A stretch of DNA of 64,000 nucleotides from contig NZ_VORM01000001.1 of the NCBI RefSeq assembly GCF_007997225.1, positions 186,001 through 250,000 of the forward strand. Reading direction: 5' to 3'. Below the pieces are notes generated by a model that had not been told where the DNA came from, searched no databases, and saw nothing but the letters and a program-made list of their open reading frames with translations. Positions 54,011-62,451 of this stretch are shown here, one piece after another (the first letter of the stretch is position 1; each line of letters starts with the position of its first letter). Both the position numbers and the translations under genes were made by a program. Source of the DNA: Subsaximicrobium wynnwilliamsii (lineage in GTDB: Bacteria; Bacteroidota; Bacteroidia; Flavobacteriales; Flavobacteriaceae).

Positions 54011-54299
54011 GGGAATTGTGTATTTTTGTTACTGAAAATGTTTAGAATCACATTGCCGCTAAGGTACTTATATTTTGAGGCTTTCTAAAACGGAAGGCTC
54101 ACAAGTTATTTACAATTGTTGATAATAATGGAGTTGCCATGAACGCCAAATTTTATAATGCTGTTGTTTGAAAATGGGTTGCCACAAACCTGCCTACCCA
54201 CAAGTTCATGGCTAAAAAATTACCATTGGCAGCAAAAAGAAATCAATCAATTAGACCTCACAGGTTTTCAAAACCTGTGAGGTCTCTCAAAAGCCAATC

Positions 54300-54833
54300 A
54301 TGCGTAAACTAAAAAACGAAGAGCTCGACCGACTAGAGGTTGCAGAATTTAAAACTGCTGAAAAGACGCCTATCATTATTGTTTTGGACAATATTAGAAG
54401 CCTCAACAACATTGGTTCCGTTTTTAGGACCAGCGATGCTTTTTTGATTGAAAAAATCTATCTCTGCGGGATCACCGCCACACCGCCGCACAACGACATT
54501 AGGAAAACGGCGCTCGGCAGTACCGAAACCGTGGCTTGGGAATATGCTGAACACACCCTGGAGGTCATCAAAAACCTTAAAAAAGACAAGGTGCACATCT
54601 GCGCTATCGAGCAAGCCGAACACGCCACGATGCTCAACGATTTCAAACCTCAACAACAAACAAGGTACGCCTTGGTGTTTGGAAATGAAGTAAAAGGCGT
54701 GGCGCAAGATGTGGTAGATGCCAGCGATACCGTTTTGGAAATCCCTCAGTTTGGGACCAAACACTCGCTCAATATCTCGGTAAGTTGTGGGGTTGTGGTT
54801 TGGGATGTGTTTTCTAAATTACAGCTGCTGTGA
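54300..54833 (+). CDS. SpoU/TrmH-family RNA 2'-O-methyltransferase
   Basis: A 177-aa SPOUT (knotted) methyltransferase. Motif 1 is LDNIRSLNNIGSVFRTSDA, motif 2 is ALVFGNEVKGV, and motif 3 is LEIPQFGTKHSLNISVSCGVV. It lacks an N-terminal substrate-binding extension, so whether it acts on tRNA or rRNA cannot be said. It diverges from mutS. Confidence 0.92.
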   Translation: MRKLKNEELDRLEVAEFKTAEKTPIIIVLDNIRSLNNIGSVFRTSDAFLIEKIYLCGITATPPHNDIRKTALGSTETVAWEYAEHTLEVIKNLKKDKVHICAIEQAEHATMLNDFKPQQQTRYALVFGNEVKGVAQDVVDASDTVLEIPQFGTKHSLNISVSCGVVVWDVFSKLQLL

Positions 54834-55624
54834 GGTATTCCTAGAGACCGGAGACGGAATAATGAATACTGAATATGGAACGCTGAATGTTGAAGTTGGC
54901 TTTACGATTGACGATTGCTGATTGCTGATTGCTGATTGCTGATTTTTGATTTTTGAACTCCATTTCGTTTTCAAATTCAAATTCAAGTTCAAGTTCAAGT
55001 TCGACTTCAACTGAAGACTGAAGACCGAGAACCGAGAACTGAATCTCGAAGTTGGATTCACGATTAACGATTAACGATTAACGATTGCTGATTGCTGATT
55101 GCTGATTTTTGAAGTTCATCTCGTATTCAAATTCAAGTTCAAGTTCAAGTTCGACTTCAACTGAAGACTGAAGACCGAGAACTGAGAACTGAATCTCGAA
55201 GTTGGCTTTAGGATTAACGATTAACGATTGCTGATTGCTGATTGCTGATTTTTGAAGTTCATCTCGTATTCAAATTCAAGTTCAAGTTCAAGTTCAAGTT
55301 TGACTTCAACTGAAGACTGAAGACCGAGAACTGAGAACTGAATCTCGAAGTTGGCTTTAGGATTAACGATTGCTGATTGCTGATTTTTGAAGCTCATCTC
55401 GTTTTCAAGTTCAAGTTCAAGTTCAACTTCAACTGAAGACCGAGAACTGAGAACTGAGAACTGAGAACTGAATCTCGAAGTTGGCTTTACGATTAACGAT
55501 TGCTGATTACTGATTGCTGATTTTTGAAGCTCATCCCGTTTTCAAATTCAAATTCAAGTTCAAGTTCAATTTCAATTTCAAGTTCAAGTTCAAGTTCGTT
55601 TTCAAGTTCAAGTTCAAGTTCAGC
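54834..55624. repeat. Minisatellite-like tandem repeat region
   Basis: Five imperfect units share GAAGTTGG (at 54892, 55048, 55198, 55347 and 55477; spacings 156, 150, 149 and 130 bp). Each contains GATTGCTGATTGCTGATT runs, TTCAAGTTCAAGTTCAAG runs and GAAGACCGAGAACTGAGAAC. No coding potential is visible; reading frames here follow the short repeats. Confidence 0.88.
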
Positions 55625-56749
55625 TCAAACTATCTGCTCCAAAACCCATAGATAATCCTTCCGGTTATTCACAAAATCACGTTCGGAAATATCGATGATC
55701 TTGACTTTGAGTTCGGTTTGGTTTTTAAGGAAGTCCAAGTAACCCGAATTGATTTTATCCAAATAGTCATCCTCGATGTTTTGCTCGTAATCGCGACCGC
55801 GTTTTTTGATGTTTTCCTGTAAACGTTGGGTATTTTGATACAGATAAATGTAGAGATCGGGCTTAGCGATGTCTTTGTACATGAGGTAAAAGAGCCTTCG
55901 GTAGAGTATGAATTCATCTTCTGGCAAAGTGATTTTTGAAAAAATGAGTGACTTATAGATGTCATAATCACTCACGATAAAATCCCGAAACAGATCCAAC
56001 TGCGAAAGATCATCGCTAATTTGTTGGTAGCGATCGGCCAGAAAGGACATTTCCAAAGTGAAGGCATAACGCAGCGGCTCTTCGTAAAACTTGGGTAAAA
56101 AAGCATTGTCGGCAAAGCGCTCTAGAATGAGTTTGGCATTGAAATCCTTAGACAGTTGATGCGCCAAGCTGGTTTTACCGGCGCCAATATTCCCTTCAAT
56201 CGCGACGTAATTGTATTTGGAAAAGTCATATTGTTTTGCGGGATTCTTCAGCCAAATATTGATGGGCTCAATGCTACTTTCATCCAAACAGGTTTTTAGC
56301 AAATCGCCAACCGTTTGTTGCAATTGCGGATGCTTCAGTTTTGCAGCAATATCCTGCAGTGGTTGCAGCACAAATTTACGATGTTGCAGTTGCGGGTGCG
56401 GCACCTTTAAATCTTCCGTAGCAATAATTTCGGCATCAAAAAACAGGATGTCCAAATCGATGCATCGCGATTGATAGGTTTCAGAAGAAGTGCGTTCCCG
56501 CCCCATTCTGCTTTCAATGGCTTGGAGTTTTTGCAGCACAATTTCCGCAGAAAAAGTGGTTTCCACCAAAATACAGGTGTTCAAAAAATCGCCGCCCTCA
56601 AAGCCAAACGCTGGTGTTTCATAAACCCTAGCGATGCTGTTGACGTTTCCAATTTCAGAAAATATCAAATTCACGGCGTCCTGCAAGAGCTTTAATCGGT
56701 CGCCTTTATTGCTGCCAAGGGCGATGTAAACATGGTGGTTTGAATTCAT
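55625..56749 (-). CDS. folK: FolK-deoxynucleoside kinase fusion protein
   Basis: Residues ~5-155 are 2-amino-4-hydroxy-6-hydroxymethyldihydropteridine pyrophosphokinase (YIALGSNKGDRLKLLQDAV, PAFGFEGGDFLNTC, CIDLDILFFD, VPHPQLQHRKFVLQPL). Residues ~175-374 are a deoxynucleoside kinase-like P-loop enzyme (VAIEGNIGAGKTSLAHQLS, LERFADNAFLPKFYEE, DIYKSLIFSK, KRGRDYEQNIEDDYL). One polypeptide thus joins folate synthesis and dNTP salvage. The start at 56749 (MNSNHHVYIALG) fits FolK better than the upstream ATG at 56761. Confidence 0.93.
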   Translation of the reverse strand: MNSNHHVYIALGSNKGDRLKLLQDAVNLIFSEIGNVNSIARVYETPAFGFEGGDFLNTCILVETTFSAEIVLQKLQAIESRMGRERTSSETYQSRCIDLDILFFDAEIIATEDLKVPHPQLQHRKFVLQPLQDIAAKLKHPQLQQTVGDLLKTCLDESSIEPINIWLKNPAKQYDFSKYNYVAIEGNIGAGKTSLAHQLSKDFNAKLILERFADNAFLPKFYEEPLRYAFTLEMSFLADRYQQISDDLSQLDLFRDFIVSDYDIYKSLIFSKITLPEDEFILYRRLFYLMYKDIAKPDLYIYLYQNTQRLQENIKKRGRDYEQNIEDDYLDKINSGYLDFLKNQTELKVKIIDISERDFVNNRKDYLWVLEQIV

Positions 56750-56819
56750 AATCGGGATCAAAATAAAGAAAAGATTTTGGGTTTGCCTTATCTTTGCAAC
56801 AAGTATTTATTCACAATTT

Positions 56820-57524
56820 ATGACCTTAAAAGACAAACTTGCCGCACAAAAGGCCTATTTATTTTTAGCTGCACTGTTTATCACCTCCTTAGTTGTCTCG
56901 AATCTTATATTTCAGAAATTCTTTTATTGGCACCCCTTCGAACTTGAGATCTTTGGCAGCAAACTTTTTGAGATTTCTGTAGGCGTTTTACCCTATCCCG
57001 TTACCTTTTTGATAACCGATCTCATTAGCGAAATCTATGGCAAGAAGCGCGCGAACCAAGTGGTGATCGCGGGTATTTTCGCTTCCATATTTTCATTGCT
57101 CATCATTTTAGTGTCAGACTTGGCGCCTGCCACCTCCTGGTCTTTTGTAGATGATGCCACCTTTAGCCTCGTGTTTGGGAATTCGGCCATTGCGGTATTT
57201 GCCAGCATGATCACTTACCTCTTTGCACAATTTGTGGACATACAGATCTATCATTTTTGGAAACGGGTCACCAAGGGTAAAAAACTATGGCTTCGGAATA
57301 ACCTCTCGACCTTCTTCTCACAATTTGTGGACACCTTTACCATTATCCTACTCCTTTCGTTTTTCGGGATCATCCCATGGGAAAATTTTAAGGGCTTATT
57401 GATTAGTGGCTTCCTGTTTAAAGTAATCATCGCCTTGCTGGATACGCCATTTCTCTATTTAGGCGTGTACCTTTTCAACAGGCGCTTTAAGCTGAAGAAT
57501 AACGAAGAACTTGAGATGCTCTAA
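56820..57524 (+). CDS. Queuosine precursor transporter (VUT/YhhQ family)
   Basis: A 234-aa inner-membrane protein of about six helices. The signature GVLPYPVTFLITDLISEIYGKKRANQVV is that of the VUT/YhhQ family, which imports queuine or preQ0/preQ1 for tRNA modification. The block NNLSTFFSQFVDTF is also conserved. It diverges from the folK fusion gene by about 70 bp. Confidence 0.92.
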   Translation: MTLKDKLAAQKAYLFLAALFITSLVVSNLIFQKFFYWHPFELEIFGSKLFEISVGVLPYPVTFLITDLISEIYGKKRANQVVIAGIFASIFSLLIILVSDLAPATSWSFVDDATFSLVFGNSAIAVFASMITYLFAQFVDIQIYHFWKRVTKGKKLWLRNNLSTFFSQFVDTFTIILLLSFFGIIPWENFKGLLISGFLFKVIIALLDTPFLYLGVYLFNRRFKLKNNEELEML

Positions 57525-57832
57525 GCGGTTTTTAGGTTATTTCTTCATCTATTAAGCGGGCTTTTATTTTCCTTATCCTTTATGATGCTTCAAACGATGA
57601 ACTTTGAACTTTAAATTCGAAGAACGAACTTTTGACCTCTGAGGTATTGGTCATGGCTCTGGAATCTAGAATTTGGAATTTGGAATCTTGAATCCTGAAT
57701 CCTGAATCTTGATTCCCCCAAAGACTTCCTCTTAGCTCAAGTATTATAACTATTTTAGGGAAAGTCAAAGCCTAATAATTTACCTTTACGGCCTAAATCT
57801 AAAATAGATACGACCTACAAATACTTCCATCC
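57525..57832. other. Intergenic region with TTGAATCCTGAATC-type simple repeats
   Basis: No gene is seen; short direct repeats (GAATCCTGAATCCTGAATCT) lie around 57680-57712. Confidence 0.6.
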
Positions 57833-60517
57833 ATGAAAAAAGTTCTTAAAGTCTTAGGCATTAGCATTCTTGCCATTTTACTGTTATTGATCATCATTCC
57901 GTTTGCATTTCAGGGGCAAATCAAGGACATGGTTAAGAAATTTGTCAATCAAAACCTCAACGCCAAAGTGGAGTTTAGCGATGTAAGTCTAAGCTTTCTA
58001 CGCAGTTTTCCACAAGCACACGTAACCGTGGAAGATTTGCTCATCACCAACTTTGCGCCTTTTGAGGGCGAAACCTTTATGAGTGCCAAGGACATCGCTT
58101 TTACCATGTCTATCAAAGAACTTTTCAAAAATGCCGATGAAGACCCTATTGTGGTCAATTCCATTGCCATTGATGAAGCCCTGCTTACGCTCAAAACAGA
58201 TGCTTTTGGGAATGTCAATTATGATATTACCAAGCAACCGGAAGCTTCCGGCGCAACGCAAACTGTGGATACCGCCAACAGCAGTTTTAAATTTGATATT
58301 GAAAAATACACCATAGACAATTCCGCAGTGACCTATTTAGACGCGGTTTCCAATACGCAATTATACATCACAGAGCTCAATCACCAAGGCAATGGCATTT
58401 TTTCCGTAGAAAAATCGGAACTGGATACCAAGACCAACGCCAACGTGAGCATGACCATTGACAGCACGCAATACCTCAACAACAATAAAATAAAGCTCGA
58501 TGCCCTGATTGGTTTGGATTTGGAGCAGCAGAAATACACCTTTATGGATAATAAGGGCTACATCAACCAACTGCCTTTAACCTTTAACGGCTACGTACAA
58601 ATGCTGGATGAAGGCCAAATGATTGACATCAGCTTTGAGAATCCGGGCTCGTCTTTCAAGGATTTCTTGGCGGTAATTCCTGAGGAATATTCTAAAAACA
58701 TCGAAAATGTAGAGACCAGCGGCGACTTTAAGGTAAGTGGTTTGATCAAAGGTAAAATTACCGAAACCACCATCCCAAACTTGGACATTAGCATCAAATC
58801 AAGCAATGCCTCCTTTAAATATCCCGATTTGCCAAAGCGCGTGAGCAACATCAGCATTGATACTGAAATCAAGAACACTACCGGAAATGTGGATGACACT
58901 TATGTGAACATCAACGCGCTCGATTTCATGATTGATCAAGACCGGTTCAAATCTTCTGCCACCATAAAAAATCTTACCGCGAACATGCTCGTCAATGCCA
59001 ATATTGATGGGGTGCTCAATCTCGCCAACCTCAGCAAGGCCTATCCTATCGATTTTGACAAGGAGTTGAGCGGGATTTTAAAGGCAAAACTCAACATGGC
59101 CTTCGATATGGATGCCATTGAAAAGAATGCCTACGAGCGTATCAAAGCCAACGGAACCATGAGTGTGAGCGATTTTGTATTTTCTTCGGAAGACTTGCTG
59201 CACCCGATACAAATCAATACAGCCGACTTGAATTTCAACCCGAGCACGGTGACGCTCAACAACTTTATGGCGAAAACCGGAAGCAGCGACTTCAGCGCCA
59301 CCGGGACTATCAACAATTTATTGGGCTTCTTATTGAGCAATAAACAGCTTCAGGGCACTTTCAACTTGAGTTCCAACACCTTTGTGCTCAATGATTTCAT
59401 GACCCAAGATGTGGCCGCTGCAGAAAATCCTTCCGAAGCTTCAGCGCCAGCATCCAAAACCTCAAGTGCTAAAGATGCGTCGATTAAAATACCCGACTTC
59501 TTGGATTGTACCATCAACGCCAATGCCAAAACCGTGATCTATGATAACTTGACCTTGAAGGATGTGGAAGGGAAATTAACCATAAAAGATCAAGAAGTCA
59601 CACTTCAAAATTTGACCTCCAGTATTTTTAAGGGTATTTTGGCGGTTACCGGAAGAGTCTCCACAAAGACCGATACGCCCACCTTCAACCTTGATATTGG
59701 TGCCGACGGATTGGATATTTCCCAATCCTTCCAAGACATGGATTTACTGCGGAATTTAGCACCCATAGCAAAATTTGTTGAGGGAAAATTGAACTCCGTT
59801 ATTAGTTTACAAGGGACGCTCAACAACAGTTTCTCGCCAAATATGAACTCCATATCTGGCAGCGCATCTGCCGATTTGTTGACCACGCAAGTACAGCCCC
59901 AAGCAGGCTCGGCGTTGAGTAAATTGGAAGGCGCCTTAAACTTCATTGATTTTAGCCAATTGGATAATAAGGACATTAAAGTGGATTTGAATTTCGCCGA
60001 TGGCAAGGTCAATGTAAAACCCTTCAATCTCAATTATAAAGACATTGGTATTGCGGTTTCCGGCTCCCACGGCTTCGATAAAAGCTTAAATTACAATGCG
60101 GTGTTTAATGTACCCGCCAAATATCTAGGCAGTGAAGTGAACCGATTGATTGGTAAAATCAACGAGAATAATGTCAATAATTTAACCATCCCCGTAACCG
60201 CCAATATAAACGGCAGCATGACCAGCCCGCAAATCACAACCGATTTGACCAGTGGCATCACCAATTTGACCCAACAGCTTATTGAAATCGAAAAGCAAAA
60301 ATTAATTGGTCAAGGCAAAGATAAAGTCAAGGACCTCTTGGGCGGCTTACTCAACGGCAACCAAACCAATACCACAACCGACTCTACAAAAACCGTTACA
60401 ACAGATAGCACCAAGGTAAAAACCGATCCCGTAAGAGAGGGCGTCAAGGACATTTTGGGCGGCTTATTGAATAAGCGTAAGAAAAAGGCAGACAGCACTA
60501 AAAGCAAGCAAAATTAG
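57833..60517 (+). CDS. AsmA family protein
   Basis: An 894-aa protein with an N-terminal membrane anchor (LGISILAILLLLIIIPFAF) and a very long periplasmic body. The N-terminal AsmA region (FVNQNLNAKVEFSDVSLSFLRSFPQAHVTVEDL) and a C-terminal repeat of amphipathic strands (NFIDFSQLDNKDIKVDLNFADG) mark it as an AsmA/bridge-like lipid transfer family protein. The tail carries two similar VKDLLGGLLN / VKDILGGLLN segments rich in T and K. A role in outer-membrane lipid homeostasis is inferred from the family. Confidence 0.88.
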   Translation: MKKVLKVLGISILAILLLLIIIPFAFQGQIKDMVKKFVNQNLNAKVEFSDVSLSFLRSFPQAHVTVEDLLITNFAPFEGETFMSAKDIAFTMSIKELFKNADEDPIVVNSIAIDEALLTLKTDAFGNVNYDITKQPEASGATQTVDTANSSFKFDIEKYTIDNSAVTYLDAVSNTQLYITELNHQGNGIFSVEKSELDTKTNANVSMTIDSTQYLNNNKIKLDALIGLDLEQQKYTFMDNKGYINQLPLTFNGYVQMLDEGQMIDISFENPGSSFKDFLAVIPEEYSKNIENVETSGDFKVSGLIKGKITETTIPNLDISIKSSNASFKYPDLPKRVSNISIDTEIKNTTGNVDDTYVNINALDFMIDQDRFKSSATIKNLTANMLVNANIDGVLNLANLSKAYPIDFDKELSGILKAKLNMAFDMDAIEKNAYERIKANGTMSVSDFVFSSEDLLHPIQINTADLNFNPSTVTLNNFMAKTGSSDFSATGTINNLLGFLLSNKQLQGTFNLSSNTFVLNDFMTQDVAAAENPSEASAPASKTSSAKDASIKIPDFLDCTINANAKTVIYDNLTLKDVEGKLTIKDQEVTLQNLTSSIFKGILAVTGRVSTKTDTPTFNLDIGADGLDISQSFQDMDLLRNLAPIAKFVEGKLNSVISLQGTLNNSFSPNMNSISGSASADLLTTQVQPQAGSALSKLEGALNFIDFSQLDNKDIKVDLNFADGKVNVKPFNLNYKDIGIAVSGSHGFDKSLNYNAVFNVPAKYLGSEVNRLIGKINENNVNNLTIPVTANINGSMTSPQITTDLTSGITNLTQQLIEIEKQKLIGQGKDKVKDLLGGLLNGNQTNTTTDSTKTVTTDSTKVKTDPVREGVKDILGGLLNKRKKKADSTKSKQN

Positions 60518-60651
60518 GGGCAAACGTTAATAAAAGCATAAATAATCGTCTTTTTTAGCTAATTTTTGTATTTGTAGATACTATTATTTGCTTTTGTCAA
60601 AATAAAAGTTAGATTAGACTCTTGCGAACTTTTTAAAACTAGATAGAATAG

Positions 60652-61515
60652 ATGAGGCAATTAAAGATTACCAAGCAAGTCACCAACCGTGAATCCAAGT
60701 CGTTAGACAAGTACCTACAAGACATTAGTAAACTCCCAATGATTACCGCCGAGGAAGAGGTGGAATTGGCGCAACGCATTCGAGAAGGCGACCAGCAAGC
60801 TTTAGATAAGCTCACCACCGCTAACTTGCGTTTCGTGGTATCTGTTGCTAAGCAATACCAAAACCAAGGCTTGACCTTACCCGATTTGATTAATGAAGGT
60901 AATGCAGGTTTGGTAAAAGCAGCCAAACGTTTTGATGAAACCCGAGGCTTTAAATTTATCTCCTACGCCGTTTGGTGGATTAGACAAGCAATTTTACAAG
61001 CTTTAGCAGAACAATCTCGAATAGTTAGATTACCTTTGAACAAAATTGGCTCGATCAATAAAATCAACAAGGCTTTTTCTTATTTAGAGCAAGCCCATGA
61101 ACGACCACCAAGTGCCCAGGAAATCGCCAAGGAATTGGATATGACGCTTTCTGAAGTCAAGCAATCGCTTAAAAACTCAGGCCGTCACTTATCTATGGAT
61201 GCACCGTTAAAAGAAGGGGAAACCTCAAGCTTATACGATGTTGTGAAATCTGGCGAATCACCAAATCCCGATGCGGAATTGATGTTGGAGTCCTTGAATG
61301 TTGAAATTAATCGTGCATTGGATACCTTATCACAAAAGGAGAGCGATGTGATTCGTTTGAATTTTGGGTTGAGCAATGAGCCGCCAATGACTTTGGATGA
61401 AATTGGATTGACGTTTGATTTAACAAGAGAACGTGTAAGACAGATTCGTGAAAAAGGCATCAAGCGTTTGAGACAAGAATCGAAAAGTAAAATATTAAAA
61501 ACGTATTTAGGATAA
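60652..61515 (+). CDS. rpoD: RNA polymerase primary sigma factor (RpoD/SigA)
   Basis: The 287-aa vegetative sigma factor of the short Bacteroidota type, lacking region 1.1. Regions 2 ([50 protein letters not shown]), 3 ([21 protein letters not shown]) and 4 ([26 protein letters not shown]) are complete. It would read the TTTG/TAnnTTTG promoters described elsewhere in this window. rpsU follows by 31 bp. Confidence 0.97.
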   Translation: MRQLKITKQVTNRESKSLDKYLQDISKLPMITAEEEVELAQRIREGDQQALDKLTTANLRFVVSVAKQYQNQGLTLPDLINEGNAGLVKAAKRFDETRGFKFISYAVWWIRQAILQALAEQSRIVRLPLNKIGSINKINKAFSYLEQAHERPPSAQEIAKELDMTLSEVKQSLKNSGRHLSMDAPLKEGETSSLYDVVKSGESPNPDAELMLESLNVEINRALDTLSQKESDVIRLNFGLSNEPPMTLDEIGLTFDLTRERVRQIREKGIKRLRQESKSKILKTYLG

Positions 61516-61546
61516 ACCTAAAATCGAGTTAACCACAATTAAAGTT

Positions 61547-61741
61547 ATGATTAAAATTTTAGTAAAAGACGGAGAGAGCATTGAGCGCGCACTAAAGCGC
61601 TACAAGAGAAAACATAGAAACGTTAAGACGATGCAGAACATTCGTGAAAACCAGTTTTTCACTAAGCCATCTGTAAAACGCAGACGCGAAATCCAAAAAG
61701 CGGGCTATATCCAGAACTTGAGAGATCAAGAGGATATCTAA
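61547..61741 (+). CDS. rpsU: 30S ribosomal protein S21
   Basis: A 64-aa basic ribosomal protein (IKILVKDGESIERALKRYKR, FFTKPSVKRRREIQKAGY). Located just after rpoD, probably cotranscribed, and followed by a terminator. In Bacteroidota S21 contributes to sequestration of the anti-Shine-Dalgarno end of 16S rRNA. Confidence 0.96.
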   Translation: MIKILVKDGESIERALKRYKRKHRNVKTMQNIRENQFFTKPSVKRRREIQKAGYIQNLRDQEDI

Positions 61742-61766
61742 AGCGTTTAGTTCTCATATATCATTT

Positions 61767-61798
61767 AAAAAGCCTCACTTCTTTGGAAGTGGGGCTTT
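61767..61798 (+). terminator. Terminator after rpsU
   Basis: AAGCCTCACTTC (61770-61781) pairs with GAAGTGGGGCTT (61786-61797) around TTTG, followed by T-rich sequence. Confidence 0.85.
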
Positions 61799-61857
61799 AT
61801 TAGGTTTAAGTTTTAGAGGTTCATATTTTACCCATAACAAAGTGCTGCTAGAAAAAA

Positions 61858-62448
61858 TTATTTGGTTTTATAAAACTGCAATTGCTCACAATCCATACAC
61901 CCATTATCATCTATTTGAATTAATAACTTAGATTTTATAGCTCCATCAAGATATAATCTATAATTTTTTAATATTATCTTACCTTTAATATATTTATTAG
62001 AAGAATTAATCAATGTAAACTTATCTGAAATGATTAATTTATCGTATTTGTAAATATAAACACTGTCTCTATCTACGATTATTTTTGTAGCCTGTGCATA
62101 CTTTTTATTGTGATTTGGCTTTAATAAGAATGTGCCTTTGAAAAGTTCGTAAACATTATTTGTAGTTATGTTTTGATTGATGCTATGTATCCTGTCCCAA
62201 ACATAAAGATTAATCAGACTGTCTTTGCCTGCTAAATCCCTATAATCTTGAATTAATAATGAATCGGTTGACTTACCTGTTTCTTTTTCTAGAATTGAGT
62301 AAAACTTGTAAATTGGGTCGTTTTTAAACGTCTCATTTGAACTTAAAATACTGTCGTATTTCTTTTCTATTTCTACACAAGGATCAATAGTTCGCTTTTT
62401 CTGACAGGAAAAACATACTATCAAAGTAATAATTATTAGCTTTTTCAT
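61858..62448 (-). CDS. Hypothetical lipoprotein
   Basis: A 196-aa protein with an N-terminal lipobox (MKKLIIITLIVCFSCQKKR; cysteine near residue 15). The mature part contains a cysteine pair at the end (GCMDCEQLQFYKTK). I recognise no domain. It lies 3 bp after the metallopeptidase-like gene on the same strand, so they are likely cotranscribed. Confidence 0.7.
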   Translation of the reverse strand: MKKLIIITLIVCFSCQKKRTIDPCVEIEKKYDSILSSNETFKNDPIYKFYSILEKETGKSTDSLLIQDYRDLAGKDSLINLYVWDRIHSINQNITTNNVYELFKGTFLLKPNHNKKYAQATKIIVDRDSVYIYKYDKLIISDKFTLINSSNKYIKGKIILKNYRLYLDGAIKSKLLIQIDDNGCMDCEQLQFYKTK

Positions 62449-62451
62449 AAT

